64,000 bases of DNA from Janibacter corallicola NBRC 107790 (GTDB lineage Bacteria; Actinomycetota; Actinomycetes; Actinomycetales; Dermatophilaceae), in NCBI RefSeq assembly GCF_001570965.1, contig NZ_BCSR01000009.1, positions 1 to 64,000 on the forward strand, written 5' to 3'. This document shows positions 28,105 to 37,433 of the stretch, piece by piece. The position numbers and the translations under genes were made by a program. The notes beneath the pieces are model-generated. The model had not been told where the DNA came from and made no database searches. It worked only from the letters and a program-made list of their open reading frames with translations. How positions within the stretch are numbered: the stretch's first letter is position 1; the number at the start of each line of letters is the position of its first letter.

Positions 28105-28773
28105 ATGGAGTTAAAGGTAGGGTCACCGGACCTTGAGCCCGGTGATGATGCGACCTACGCCCGAGCGGGGTTCGGTGGAGGCTTTGCGAAGGGGGAGCGA
28201 CCCGCTGTCGTCGTGGTCGACTTCGCCCGGGGGTTCACCGACCCTGCGTCGCCGACGGGGTCGGACATGACGACGGCGATCGAGCACACCAACCGCCTCA
28301 TCGAGGCCGCACGCACGGCCGGGTGCCCCGTGGTGTTCACGACGATCGCCTACGACCCGGGGACTCCCGAGGTCACGTGGCTGCGGAAGGCCCGCGGGAT
28401 GGCCGGCCTCACGGTGGGTTCGCCGTCGGTGCAGATCGACCCGCGGTGCCTTCGTGAGCCCCATGACCCGGTCATCGTGAAGGAGCACGCGTCCGCCTTC
28501 TTCGGGACCGCGCTGCTCTCGCTGCTCGTGTCCCACGGCGCGGACACGCTCATCGTGTGCGGCGCGACGACGAGCGGGTGCGTGCGTGCGACCGCGGTGG
28601 ACTCGGTGTCCGCCGGGTTCCCCACCCTCGTGCCCACCGAGTGCGTGGCCGACCGGGCGCAGGCGCCACACGACGCGAGTCTCTTCGACCTGCAGGAGAA
28701 GTACGCGGACGTGGAACCCGTCGACGACCTCATCGCCTATCTCGGCAGCCTCACGGAAGGACAGTCCTCATGA
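28105..28773 (+). CDS. nicF: Maleamate amidohydrolase-like isochorismatase-family enzyme (NicF)
   Basis: 222 aa cysteine hydrolase. The triad is D39 (VVVVDFARGF), K126 (VIVKEHASAFFG) and C159 (CGATTSGCVRAT). N-carbamoylsarcosine amidase and NicF share this pattern; the neighbours nicE, nicD and nicX make NicF the right reading, hydrolysing maleamate to maleate and ammonia. AAGGAGG lies 5 nt before the ATG. It overlaps nicE by ATGA. Confidence 0.88.
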   Translation: MELKVGSPDLEPGDDATYARAGFGGGFAKGERPAVVVVDFARGFTDPASPTGSDMTTAIEHTNRLIEAARTAGCPVVFTTIAYDPGTPEVTWLRKARGMAGLTVGSPSVQIDPRCLREPHDPVIVKEHASAFFGTALLSLLVSHGADTLIVCGATTSGCVRATAVDSVSAGFPTLVPTECVADRAQAPHDASLFDLQEKYADVEPVDDLIAYLGSLTEGQSS

Positions 28774-29558
28774 CCCCGGACCATGTCGGGCGGCCCAGCT
28801 TCGCCCGGGAGTCGCCCCACCGCATCGGGATGATCGTGCCCAGCTCGAACACGACCATGGAGACCGAGGTGCCTCGTCTCATGGAGGCGGTCGCGGAGCC
28901 GCACACGTTCCACTCCAGCCGGGCGCGGCTGCACACCGTCGACGCCGAGTCGCTGTCGGCCATGGTCGCGGACGGTGACCGTTGTGCCGCAGAGCTGGCC
29001 GATGCCGCCGTCGACGTCATCGGGTACGCCTGCCTGGTCGCTGTCATGACGCAGGGACCGGGGGCCCACGAGAGGATCGAGGACCACCTCAGCGAGATCG
29101 TCCGGGCGAACGGTTCCGAGGCACGGGTGGTCAGCAGCGCCGGTGCGCTCGTGCGGACCCTGCGTTCCCTGGGCACGTCGAAGGTGGCGCTCGTCGCCCC
29201 CTACGTCCCGAGCCTGACCAGGACCGTCATCGACTACCTCGAGGGATACGGCGTGGACACGGTCGACTGGGTCACCCTCGCCGTGGAGGACAACTGCGAC
29301 GTGGGACGTCTCGACGCCGAGTCCCTCCTCGACCACGTACGCGGGCTCGACCTGACCGGCGCGGAAGGGATCGTCCTGTCGGCATGCGTGCAGATGCCCT
29401 CGCTTCCAGCCGTGGAGCGGGTCGAGGCGGAGACGGGCCTGCCCGTCGTCAGCGCGGCGACCGCGACCACCCGGGAGATCATCCAGGCCCTGGGACTGGC
29501 GCTGCAGGAGACCGTGGGTGGCAGTGCCCTGCGCCGCGTGGAGACGGTGCGGGCATGA
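28770..29558 (+). CDS. nicE: Maleate cis-trans isomerase (NicE)
   Basis: 262 aa, Asp/Glu-racemase superfamily. The family start is IGMIVPSSNTTMETEVPRL. The two active-site cysteines are C88 (GYACLVAVMTQG) and C206 (LSACVQMPSL), the spacing expected of maleate isomerase. It converts maleate to fumarate, which enters the TCA cycle. Starts in the nicF stop and overlaps nicD by 4 nt. Confidence 0.9.
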   Translation: MTPDHVGRPSFARESPHRIGMIVPSSNTTMETEVPRLMEAVAEPHTFHSSRARLHTVDAESLSAMVADGDRCAAELADAAVDVIGYACLVAVMTQGPGAHERIEDHLSEIVRANGSEARVVSSAGALVRTLRSLGTSKVALVAPYVPSLTRTVIDYLEGYGVDTVDWVTLAVEDNCDVGRLDAESLLDHVRGLDLTGAEGIVLSACVQMPSLPAVERVEAETGLPVVSAATATTREIIQALGLALQETVGGSALRRVETVRA

Positions 29559-30406
29559 CCGGCGTCAGGGAGCAGATCCTGGACCGGGCGAAGAGCCGCG
29601 TGGTGGCAGCCAACGGGCTGCGCCACCGAGTGCTCACATTTGCCGGAGGTGAGCGAGAGCTCGTGTTCGTGCCGGGGATCACGAGCCCGGCGGAAACGGC
29701 CGAGTTCCTGGCGGAGGCGCTCCCCCAGTTCACCGTGCACGTGCCCGACCTGAGGGGCCGCGGTCGCACGGACCGCCCACCGGCCGGCGCCTACACCATG
29801 AACCACTACCGGAAGGACCTCGCCGGGATCATCGCGTCGCTCGAGCTCGACGACCCGATCGTCGTCGGTCACTCCCTGGGCGCTCGGATCGTCGCTGACT
29901 GGACGGCATCGGAGTCGTGGACCGGCGCCCCCGTCGTCCTCGTCGACCCACCGCTCTCCGGCCCGGGTCGCCCCTATCCGATGAGCGCGCGATCCTTCGC
30001 GCGTCAGCTCTCCGAGGCCAGGGAGGGGACCACCGCCGAGAAGGTCCGCCAGTACTTCCCCGCGTGGCCGGAGCGAGAGCTCCGGCTGCGCGCCGAGCTC
30101 CTGCACGAGTGCGACGAGACCGCGGTGCTCGAGACCCACCGCGGCTTCGAGGAGGAGGAGTTCCTTCCCACCTGGGCGCGGGTACGCGGCTGCCTCGGAC
30201 TGATCCGCGGTGGGAACAGCCCCGTGGTGACACCCGACGACGTCGCGGAGCTGGAGCGGAGGAACCCGGGCGTCCCGGTGATCGGGGTCGCCGACGCCGG
30301 CCACATGGTGCCCTGGGACAACCTGCCCGGGTTCGTCGTCGCCCTTCGCTCCCTCGTCACCGACGAGACCGATGAAAACCACTCACACGAGAGGACAGCT
30401 CCATGA
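29555..30406 (+). CDS. nicD: N-formylmaleamate deformylase-like alpha/beta hydrolase (NicD)
   Basis: 283 aa. Nucleophile S107 in VVGHSLGARIV, D131 in VLVDPPLSG and H250 in ADAGHMVPWD; the positions parallel the Ser/Asp/His triad I recall for the Pseudomonas putida NicD. DLRGRGRTDRP is the usual oxyanion/cap entry. It removes formate from N-formylmaleamate made by NicX. ATGA overlaps join it to nicE and nicX. Confidence 0.85.
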   Translation: MTGVREQILDRAKSRVVAANGLRHRVLTFAGGERELVFVPGITSPAETAEFLAEALPQFTVHVPDLRGRGRTDRPPAGAYTMNHYRKDLAGIIASLELDDPIVVGHSLGARIVADWTASESWTGAPVVLVDPPLSGPGRPYPMSARSFARQLSEAREGTTAEKVRQYFPAWPERELRLRAELLHECDETAVLETHRGFEEEEFLPTWARVRGCLGLIRGGNSPVVTPDDVAELERRNPGVPVIGVADAGHMVPWDNLPGFVVALRSLVTDETDENHSHERTAP

Positions 30407-31440
30407 CGAACCTGCAATCGATGGATATGCTCGCCGCCTTTCGGCAGCAGCTCCAGCTCTCCCGGGTCACGAAGGGGGAGCACGTCATCCTCCTGGCCGA
30501 GCCGGGGAGCAGAAGCGACTACGTCGAGGCGGCATTCGGCGCCGCCATCTCCCTCGGGGCCCACGTCATGTCCGTGACGGTGCCGTCGGGGATCCCCGCT
30601 CCGACGCCGGCCACGCACACCGGCTCCGGACCCGGTCTGGTGTCGGTCCTGGAGGACACGGTGGCCCAGGAGCTGCTCGCGAAGGCGGACCTCGTCCTCG
30701 ACCTCACGCGAGAGGGCTTCATCCACGCCCCCGTCCAGCAGGAGATCCTCCAAGCAGGCACACGGATCCTCTTCGTCTGCGACGCACCGGACGTCCTGAC
30801 CCGCAACATGCCCCGGGCGGAGGACAAGGACGACGTGCTCGCCGCGGTCGACGCGGTGCGCTCCGCCACGGAGATGACCGTCACCTCCAGGCACGGCACC
30901 GACCTGCGTGCGGACCTGACCGACTGTCACCCCGGCTACCAGACCGGTTTTGCCGACGATCCGGGACGATGGGACCACTGGCCCTCCAAGATGTGCCTCT
31001 TCTGGCCCGAGGCGCCGACCGGGCGCATCGTCCTGGCTCCCGGCGACATCCTGCTGCCCTTCAAGGAGTACGTCCGCGAGGAAGTCGTGCTCGAGGTCGA
31101 CGAGGGGCACATCGAGTCGATCCGCGGGGGCGCCGACGCTCGCACGTTGGAGACCTTCATGGCCGACTGCGACGACACGTGGGCCAGGTACACCTCCCAC
31201 ATGGGGTGGGGCCTGATGAAGAGCGCGGACTGGTTCGCGACGGCGATGTACGGCAAGCACGAGATCATGGGCATGGAGGCCAGGGCATTCGCCGGAAACT
31301 TCCTCTGGTCGACCGGACCGCAGCCGTTCCTCGGTCGTGACTCCCACGCCCACCTGGACATCGCCATGCGTGACTGCACCGTGGCGCTCGACGGCCGCAC
31401 GGTTGTCGCCGACGGGGCCCTGGCGGCCCGAGAGGGATGA
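30403..31440 (+). CDS. nicX: 2,5-dihydroxypyridine 5,6-dioxygenase (NicX)
   Basis: 345 aa. It belongs to the M29-peptidase-like Fe(II) dioxygenase family, not the VOC type: HVILLAEPGSRSDYVEAAFGAA, TGRIVLAPGDILLPFKEYVREEVVLEVDEG, and the metal pair H317-x-D319 in DSHAHLDIAMRDC near the C-terminus, matching the His/Asp ligands I recall for P. putida NicX. It opens 2,5-dihydroxypyridine to N-formylmaleamate. A ring-cleaving enzyme with NicD, NicE and NicF directly upstream makes the assignment strong. Confidence 0.9.
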   Translation: MTNLQSMDMLAAFRQQLQLSRVTKGEHVILLAEPGSRSDYVEAAFGAAISLGAHVMSVTVPSGIPAPTPATHTGSGPGLVSVLEDTVAQELLAKADLVLDLTREGFIHAPVQQEILQAGTRILFVCDAPDVLTRNMPRAEDKDDVLAAVDAVRSATEMTVTSRHGTDLRADLTDCHPGYQTGFADDPGRWDHWPSKMCLFWPEAPTGRIVLAPGDILLPFKEYVREEVVLEVDEGHIESIRGGADARTLETFMADCDDTWARYTSHMGWGLMKSADWFATAMYGKHEIMGMEARAFAGNFLWSTGPQPFLGRDSHAHLDIAMRDCTVALDGRTVVADGALAAREG

Positions 31441-32702
31441 ACATGAGCGAACAGACGAACATCGACGTGGTCGTCGCCGGTGGCGGAATCGGAGGACTGG
31501 CCACGGCCGCTGCCCTGAGGTTGCACGGCTGCCGGGTCACCGTCCTCGAGCAGGCCCCACGACTCGGCGAGATCGGTGCCGGGCTGCAGATCGGGCCCAA
31601 CGCCTCCCGCATCCTCTATCGGCTCGGCATGGGCGAGGGACTGGACGCGGCGGCGCTGGTCGTCGAGGAGTCCGTCCGTCGCCGCTGGAGCACGGGCGAG
31701 ATCCTGACGAAGACCACGCTGGGGACACAGGCTCGGCACAAGTTCGGAGCTCCCTATCTCCACCTCCACCGGGCCGACCTCCACCAGATCCTCCTGGAGG
31801 GAGCCACCCGGGCAGACGGCCCGGGTGAGCCGGTCACCGTGGAGATCGCCACTCGGGTCGTGGGAGTCGATGACGCCGGAACGGCCCGTCCCACGGTCCG
31901 CACGGAGGACGGTCGGGTCTTCCCCGCGGACGTCGTCATCGGAGCCGACGGCATCAACTCGGCCGTGCGTGGCGCAGTCGATGCGCCCTCGGCGATCGTG
32001 CAGAGCGGGGACATGGCCTACCGGACCCTCATCCCGGCCGAGCCGGTCCTCCAGGACCCCGCCACGCGATGGATCTTCGACTGGCCGGCCGCGAACTTCT
32101 GGCTCGGCCACCAGCGTCACGTCGTCATGTACCCGGTGCGGGACATGAGCTTCGTCAACGTCGTCGCCGTCGTGCCGGTCACCGAGCACGTGCGCGCCGA
32201 GGACCGGGCGCTGGTCCCGGCCGAGGAGATGCGACGTCAGTACGACGGGTGGGACCCCCGACTGACTCGGTTGCTCGCCTGCTCCGAGGAGCAGGTCATG
32301 GCATGGGCGCTGAACTACCAGGACCCCTTCAGCCGGTGGAGCAGCGGGCACGTGGCCCTTCTCGGCGACGCCTGCCACTCGATGCTTCCCTACTTCTCCC
32401 AGGGGGCGTCCCAGGCGATCGAGGACGGGGCCGTCGTCGCGGAGGAGCTCGCGAAGGCGGTACGAGGCGAGCAGTTCATCGACGAGGCCCTGCTGCACTA
32501 CAGCGACCGTCGCGCCGAGAGGGCAGCGGTGGTCCAGCAGGGCGCCGTGGGCAATCGGCAGCTCTTCCACCTCCCCGACGGGCCCGACCAACGGGACCGC
32601 GACCGGCGGTTCCGGGAGAACCACAAGGAGTCGAACGTGTCCTTCGACTGGATCTACTCCGGCACCCCCCTCGAGGACGATGCGTCGCTGCTGACGGCGT
32701 AG
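31437..32702 (+). CDS. FAD-dependent aromatic monooxygenase (salicylate/3-hydroxybenzoate hydroxylase-like)
   Basis: 421 aa class A flavin hydroxylase: VVVAGGGIGGLATAAALR (FAD), GADGINSAVRG (DG motif) and LLGDACHSMLPYFSQGASQAIEDG (GD motif). It is clearly related to, but distinct from, the NicC-like protein at 36159-37268; the region GLQIGPNASRIL lacks the His of NicC-type enzymes. In the nic operon it could hydroxylate a pyridine carboxylate or a second substrate that joins at 2,5-dihydroxypyridine. ATG 31437 overlaps nicX; an in-frame ATG at 31443 is a possible alternative. Confidence 0.85.
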   Translation: MNMSEQTNIDVVVAGGGIGGLATAAALRLHGCRVTVLEQAPRLGEIGAGLQIGPNASRILYRLGMGEGLDAAALVVEESVRRRWSTGEILTKTTLGTQARHKFGAPYLHLHRADLHQILLEGATRADGPGEPVTVEIATRVVGVDDAGTARPTVRTEDGRVFPADVVIGADGINSAVRGAVDAPSAIVQSGDMAYRTLIPAEPVLQDPATRWIFDWPAANFWLGHQRHVVMYPVRDMSFVNVVAVVPVTEHVRAEDRALVPAEEMRRQYDGWDPRLTRLLACSEEQVMAWALNYQDPFSRWSSGHVALLGDACHSMLPYFSQGASQAIEDGAVVAEELAKAVRGEQFIDEALLHYSDRRAERAAVVQQGAVGNRQLFHLPDGPDQRDRDRRFRENHKESNVSFDWIYSGTPLEDDASLLTA

Positions 32703-32729
32703 AGAAGTCGGATCGACAAAGGAGTCGTG

Positions 32730-33752
32730 ATGAGCATCATTCGCAGAAGGAGATCATCCTTCGTCGCCGTCGGGGCCGCCGTCGCCTTGTTGGGGGCGTC
32801 GGCCTGCTCCAGCAACGCACCGGCCGTGGGGGAGGACGGAGAGCCGATCGTGCGCTTCTCCGGCCTCCCCGACCCCGCCCCACTTCCGGTGATCGTCATG
32901 CAGGAGGAGGGGTTGGACGAGAAGTACGGGTTCGAGGCCGACTTCGTGGAGATCGACCCGGACGTCTCGACGACCTCGTTCCTCATGGGAGAGAGCGACA
33001 TCGCGGTCGACCAGGATGCCGTGTCCTCCTCGATCGCGAACAACCAGGGCCATGACGTCGTCTCCTTCTACCCCGCACTGGCCAACACGGCGTCGATCGT
33101 GGCAGCGCCGGGTAGTGGCATCACCGGGCCCGAAGACCTCGTGGGGAAGCGGGTCGGCCACTTCGGCATGGACTCGGGGACGACCCAGGCGCTGAGCGTG
33201 TCACTGAAGCGGGCCCACGACATCGATGTCTCCGACTTCGAGCTCGTGCAGTCCGCTCCGGCTTCCCTGCCGCAACTCCTGGCCAGCGGCGAGGTCGACG
33301 CGATCTTCGACTACGAGCCGTACAGCGCCAATGCCATCAAGCTCACCGGCGGTGAGTACGTCTTCCAAGTCACTCCCTACTGGGAGAAGGCGACGGGGTG
33401 GTCGCCGGCACTCGCGATGCTGACAGCACGCCGGGACTGGCTCGCCGACAACCCGGATCTGTCGCGCGACGTCCTCAAGGCGTGGAAGGAGGCCGAGGCG
33501 CTGGTCGCCGACTCCGACTACACGATGTTCCTCGAAGAGCCCTACGCGAGCTTCCTCGATCGCGACTCCAAGGAGGAGCTGCGCACCCTGGCCGACTACT
33601 GCGACCGGCTGGAGTGCTACACGGCCAGCTGGGACACGTCTGACGTCAAGAAGCAGAACGCCTACCTCGACCGGATGGTCGACCAGGGCATGCTCGAGGC
33701 CGTCCCGAAGAACGAGCCGACGGCGACGCTGGAGCAGGTGGTGGGCCCATGA
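32730..33752 (+). CDS. ABC transporter substrate-binding lipoprotein (NMT1/SsuA-like), system 1
   Basis: 340 aa. A signal sequence with basic RRRR and a hydrophobic core ends at a lipobox-like LGASAC (Cys about 25). The mature part has the NMT1/TauA pattern: MQEEGLDEKYGFEADFVEID, GPEDLVGKRVGHFGMDSGTTQ, LPQLLASGEVDAIFDYEPYS. It captures a small ligand outside the membrane for the permeases encoded next. ATG 32730 is preferred to GTG 32727 because AAAGGAG lies 5 nt before it. Confidence 0.88.
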   Translation: MSIIRRRRSSFVAVGAAVALLGASACSSNAPAVGEDGEPIVRFSGLPDPAPLPVIVMQEEGLDEKYGFEADFVEIDPDVSTTSFLMGESDIAVDQDAVSSSIANNQGHDVVSFYPALANTASIVAAPGSGITGPEDLVGKRVGHFGMDSGTTQALSVSLKRAHDIDVSDFELVQSAPASLPQLLASGEVDAIFDYEPYSANAIKLTGGEYVFQVTPYWEKATGWSPALAMLTARRDWLADNPDLSRDVLKAWKEAEALVADSDYTMFLEEPYASFLDRDSKEELRTLADYCDRLECYTASWDTSDVKKQNAYLDRMVDQGMLEAVPKNEPTATLEQVVGP

Positions 33753-34558
33753 CGACCCTCTCGCTCCCCTCGACAGCTGCTCGGTCGAACCGGTCCGATC
33801 CGCGCCGGAGACGCCGACGCATCCAGGCCCTGCTGTCCGCCACGGGCTTCTTCTCCCTCCTGCTCGCGTGGTGGCTCCTCGGCGACGCAACCAGGTTCCT
33901 TCCCGGGATCGGGGAGGTGCTGCGCACCTTCCCCGAGTTCCTCTCCAGCACCCTCGTCTGGCGGGAGGTGTGGGTGACGACGATCCGCGTCGTCGGATCC
34001 TTGGCCCTCGCCTTCGTCCTGGCCGGCGCGGTCGCCATGATCATGGTCCGCAGCCGGTTCTGGGGCCGGGTGCTCTCGGCATACGTGGCCGTGGCCACCG
34101 CAGTGCCCAGCACGATCCTTGCCCTGATCGCACTCTTCATCTTCCGCAAGTCCGATGCCGGCGTGATCTTCGTCGTGGTCGTGACGACACTGCCCTTCAT
34201 CACCGTGCTGCTGCACGAGGGACTGCTGGCCACGAGTGCCTCGCTCTCGGAGATGAGCACGGTCTACCGGATCCGCGGGGTGGACCTGGTGCGGCACGTG
34301 CTGCTGCCGCAGGTCACCCCCTACGCGTTCACCGCTCTGCGCAACGAGTACGCCCACGCGTGGAAGGTCGTCGTCCTCGCGGAGCTCTTCATCATCAACA
34401 GCGGGATGGGTTGGCAGTTCTCCCAGGCCTTCGACCGGTTCCAGCTGGTCCCGGTCATGCACTGGCTGCTGGTCTTCATGCTCCTGCTGCTGGCCACCGA
34501 GTATCTGATCATTCGCCCGCTCGAAGCGCGGGTGCTCCGTTGGAAGGACAAGTCATGA
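33749..34558 (+). CDS. ABC transporter permease, system 1
   Basis: 269 aa, BPD_transp_1 type with about six membrane segments. The EAA loop is AHAWKVVVLAELFIIN plus the preceding YRIRGVDLVRHVLLPQVTPYAF. A basic N-terminus (RSNRSDPRRRRRRIQ) faces the cytoplasm. Starts inside the binding-protein stop and overlaps the ATPase gene. It probably pairs with the permease at 35373. Confidence 0.9.
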   Translation: MTTLSLPSTAARSNRSDPRRRRRRIQALLSATGFFSLLLAWWLLGDATRFLPGIGEVLRTFPEFLSSTLVWREVWVTTIRVVGSLALAFVLAGAVAMIMVRSRFWGRVLSAYVAVATAVPSTILALIALFIFRKSDAGVIFVVVVTTLPFITVLLHEGLLATSASLSEMSTVYRIRGVDLVRHVLLPQVTPYAFTALRNEYAHAWKVVVLAELFIINSGMGWQFSQAFDRFQLVPVMHWLLVFMLLLLATEYLIIRPLEARVLRWKDKS

Positions 34559-35376
34559 CTGTGCAGGACGCAGGCTCCATCACCAGGGAAGAAGCACTCG
34601 TCACCGTCGACGACGTCTCGATCGGGTACTCCGAGAAGGTCGCCGTGGAGAAGGTCGACCTGTCGGTGCAGCCCGGTGAGTTCGTGTCGATCATCGGCCC
34701 GAGTGGCTGCGGCAAGTCCACCTTGCTCCACCTGTTGTCGGGTCTGAACGAACCGCTGCGTGGCCGTGTCTCCGTGCGCGGAGTCGACTCCACCGGCTCG
34801 ATGGGAGGTGCGCTGAAGGTCGGCTACGTCTTCCAGGACCACCGGTTGCTGCCCTGGCGCACCGTCGCCCAGAACCTCGACATCGCGATGAAGAATGCCG
34901 CCGTGCCCCAGGAGGAGTGGGCGCAGCGACGGTCCCGTTACCTCTCCCTCCTGCGGGTCGCCGACCACGAGGGCTCCTTCCCGCTCCGCCTCTCGGGTGG
35001 TCAGCGGCAGCGCGTGTCGATCGCCCGGGCGATGGCCGTGAGCCCGGACATCGTCCTCATGGACGAGCCCTTCAGCGGGCTGGACGAGGTGACCGCGCGG
35101 TCGATCCGTCGGGAGCTCGACGCATCCAGGCAGCGCCAGGACCCGGCCACGGTCTTCGTGACCCACTCCATCCGGGAGGCGCTCTACCTGTCCGACCGGG
35201 TGGTGATGCTCAGCCGCGGTCCCGCGCACGTCATCAAGGAGATCGTCGTGGACATCCCCAGGCCACGGGCCTACGACGACGAGACGATCGTCGATCTGGA
35301 GAAGACGATCGTCGACGAGGTGCTCGAGCAGTGGGAGGACACTGCCGTCCCGGCGCCGGCAGGGGGCACGGCATGA
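34555..35376 (+). CDS. ABC transporter ATP-binding protein, system 1
   Basis: 273 aa of the SsuB/TauB/ThiZ class. Walker A GPSGCGKST, Q-loop VFQDHRLLPWRT, signature LSGGQRQRVSIARAM, Walker B IVLMDEPFSGLD, and H-loop VTHSIREAL are all intact. It powers import. ATG 34555 overlaps the upstream permease stop and its own stop overlaps the next permease. Confidence 0.93.
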   Translation: MTVQDAGSITREEALVTVDDVSIGYSEKVAVEKVDLSVQPGEFVSIIGPSGCGKSTLLHLLSGLNEPLRGRVSVRGVDSTGSMGGALKVGYVFQDHRLLPWRTVAQNLDIAMKNAAVPQEEWAQRRSRYLSLLRVADHEGSFPLRLSGGQRQRVSIARAMAVSPDIVLMDEPFSGLDEVTARSIRRELDASRQRQDPATVFVTHSIREALYLSDRVVMLSRGPAHVIKEIVVDIPRPRAYDDETIVDLEKTIVDEVLEQWEDTAVPAPAGGTA

Positions 35377-36146
35377 CGGCGTTGCCGGCTGGAGCCGGCC
35401 GCGGCATTGGTCGAGGGGCCCTGCGGACGGGGAGCGCATGGGCCGTGGCCGTGCTGCTCGCGCTGGTCGCGTGGGAGACGTTGAGTCACTTCACCCAGCC
35501 ATGGGTCCCGTCCCTCGCGGAGGTGGCGAGGAGCACCGGAGACGTTCTCACGAGCTCGGGCACCGTGGCCGAGGCCGCGGTCACCCTGCGCAGGGTGGCG
35601 CTCGTGACTGCGGGGTCGATCCTCATCGGGGTCGCGCTCGGTGTGCTCGCCGGCTTCTCCTGGCAGGTTCGGGCGCTCGTTCGTCCGGTGCTCGTCATCG
35701 GCCTGGCCATCCCCGACCTCGTGTACCTGATCATGGCGACACTCGTCCTCGGCGCGGCCGAGTCCTCGGGAGTCGTTGCCATGACGATCGCGATCATCCC
35801 GCTGGTGACCAACGCCGTACAGGGGTCCGTCCTCTCGAGGGATGCGGGCCTGGACGAGATGGCCAGGACATACCGGTTCACCGGGGTGGACTATGCGCGA
35901 CACGTCGTCCTCGAGCAGCTCAAGCCAGCCCTGGCGGCAGCCGTCAAGACGGGGTTCGCCTTCTCCTGGAAGCTCATCGTGCTCATGGAGGCACTGACGA
36001 TGCCCGACGGTGTCGGGGCGCGCATCTACGAGGGATTCCGCTACCTGCGGCCCCAGGACATGCTGGCCTGGGCGCTGGTCTTCATCGTGGTGATGAAGCT
36101 CGTGGAACCGTTGTTGGTGCTGCCGTTCCGGTCCAAGCGGTACTGA
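35373..36146 (+). CDS. ABC transporter permease, system 1 (second)
   Basis: 257 aa, about six membrane segments, EAA loop region YRFTGVDYARHVVLEQLKPALAAAVKTGFAFSWKLIVLMEAL. It is different enough from the first permease to suggest a heterodimeric channel. It is the last gene of the nic-side operon and converges with nicC. Confidence 0.9.
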   Translation: MTALPAGAGRGIGRGALRTGSAWAVAVLLALVAWETLSHFTQPWVPSLAEVARSTGDVLTSSGTVAEAAVTLRRVALVTAGSILIGVALGVLAGFSWQVRALVRPVLVIGLAIPDLVYLIMATLVLGAAESSGVVAMTIAIIPLVTNAVQGSVLSRDAGLDEMARTYRFTGVDYARHVVLEQLKPALAAAVKTGFAFSWKLIVLMEALTMPDGVGARIYEGFRYLRPQDMLAWALVFIVVMKLVEPLLVLPFRSKRY

Positions 36147-36162
36147 CCGACGCGTGGGTCAG
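36143..36162. terminator. Short hairpin between convergent operon end and nicC end
   Basis: CTGACC (36143-36148) and GGTCAG (36157-36162) form a 6-bp stem around 8 bases and include both stop codons. It is a candidate bidirectional terminator; there is no U-run, as is common in high-GC actinobacteria. Confidence 0.3.
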
Positions 36163-37268
36163 ACCGCGACGGTCCAGGCGTCGTAGGCGTAGACCCAGTC
36201 GGCGTTCCCGCCCTCCTTGAGCCACTCGTTGCCGCGGGAGCCGACCTGGATCTGCGCAGTGCGCTCCCGCCGGAGGTCCTCGTACCGGCGCAACCCGTCG
36301 GGCGAACCGTGTGCGGCCAGGTTCCGCGCGAGCACGACGGCGTCCTCGATGGCCTGCCCCGCCCCCTGGGCCATGAAGGGCATCATCGGGTGGGCTGCGT
36401 CACCGAGGAGGGTCATGCCCCCTTCGCCCCAGGTGGTGAGCGGGTCCCGGACGTACAGCGCCGAGATGAGGACGTCGTCGCAGGCCTCGAGGAGGGCGCG
36501 GGCGTCCTCGTGGAAGTCCCCATAGGCCGCCCGCACGTCCTCGATGCGGCCCGGTGTCGTCCAGGACTCCTCGGACCACGCCTCCCGGCCCTCGGTGGCG
36601 AAGACGAAGGTCTCCTCGCCCCGGGTGAGCGGGAAGGTGACGATCTGGGTGTAGCGGTCCTTCCCCCAGAACTTGGTGAAGCAGTCGATGTCCGGAAGGT
36701 CGGCGACCCGCTCCGTGGGGACGACCCCGCGGTAGGCGACGGTCCCGGTGAACTCGGGGTGCTCCGCACCGAGGATGCTGCGCCGGACGGCCGAGTGGAT
36801 CCCGTCCGCGCCGACGACGACGTCCGCCTCCTCGCTGCTGCCGTCGGCGAAACGCAGGGTGACACCGGAGTCGGTCGCCTCGCAGCCCTCGAGGGCATGC
36901 CCCAGTCGGACGGTGTCTTCCCCGACCGCGCCCTCGAGCGCAGTCATCAGATCGGCGCGGTGGATGGTCAGCTGCGGTGCGCCGTAGGCCTCCTCGGCGG
37001 CATCCGACATCGGCAGGCGCGAGGTCACCTCGCCGGTGTAGCCGTCGCGGCTGATGCGAAAGCGGGGCCGAGCGGCCTCGGCGCGGAGTGCCTCCCCGAC
37101 CCCCAGCGGGTCGAGGGCGCGCACGGCGTTGGGGGTGAGGTTGATGTCGGCCCCGACCCGTCCGAAGGTCGGCGTCTTCTCGTGGACGGTGGCGTCCAGT
37201 CCCTCCCTGCGCAGCGCGAGGGCAAGTGTCAGCCCTCCGATGCCGCCACCGATGATCGCGATTCGCAT
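36159..37268 (-). CDS. nicC: 6-hydroxynicotinate 3-monooxygenase-like FAD enzyme (NicC)
   Basis: 369 aa, close in layout to P. putida NicC. IAIIGGGIGGLTLALALR is followed by FRISRDGYTGEVTSRLP, YGAPQLTIHRADL, VVGADGIHSAVRR, KFWGKDRYTQ, LLGDAAHPMMPFMAQGAGQAIEDAV and a WVYAYD ending. NicC performs decarboxylative hydroxylation of 6-hydroxynicotinate to 2,5-dihydroxypyridine, the NicX substrate. The His of the NicC GIHIGPN segment is replaced (GADINLTPN), so substrate preference may differ. Transcribed divergently from the second ABC system. Confidence 0.8.
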   Translation of the reverse strand: MRIAIIGGGIGGLTLALALRREGLDATVHEKTPTFGRVGADINLTPNAVRALDPLGVGEALRAEAARPRFRISRDGYTGEVTSRLPMSDAAEEAYGAPQLTIHRADLMTALEGAVGEDTVRLGHALEGCEATDSGVTLRFADGSSEEADVVVGADGIHSAVRRSILGAEHPEFTGTVAYRGVVPTERVADLPDIDCFTKFWGKDRYTQIVTFPLTRGEETFVFATEGREAWSEESWTTPGRIEDVRAAYGDFHEDARALLEACDDVLISALYVRDPLTTWGEGGMTLLGDAAHPMMPFMAQGAGQAIEDAVVLARNLAAHGSPDGLRRYEDLRRERTAQIQVGSRGNEWLKEGGNADWVYAYDAWTVAV

Positions 37269-37433
37269 GAGGCTTCTCCTTCGGACAGACGTCGTCGTCG
37301 CATCTCTTGACTCTCGGGTGCTGGCCCCGGCGAAGCCCCTGACCGCCCTCCCGGGCGGCTGGTCCGGGCCGTCCACCGCACTGCTGTCGGCGATGGGCCG
37401 TGCCTCTTGACCGTCGGGCCTCGATGCTCCACG

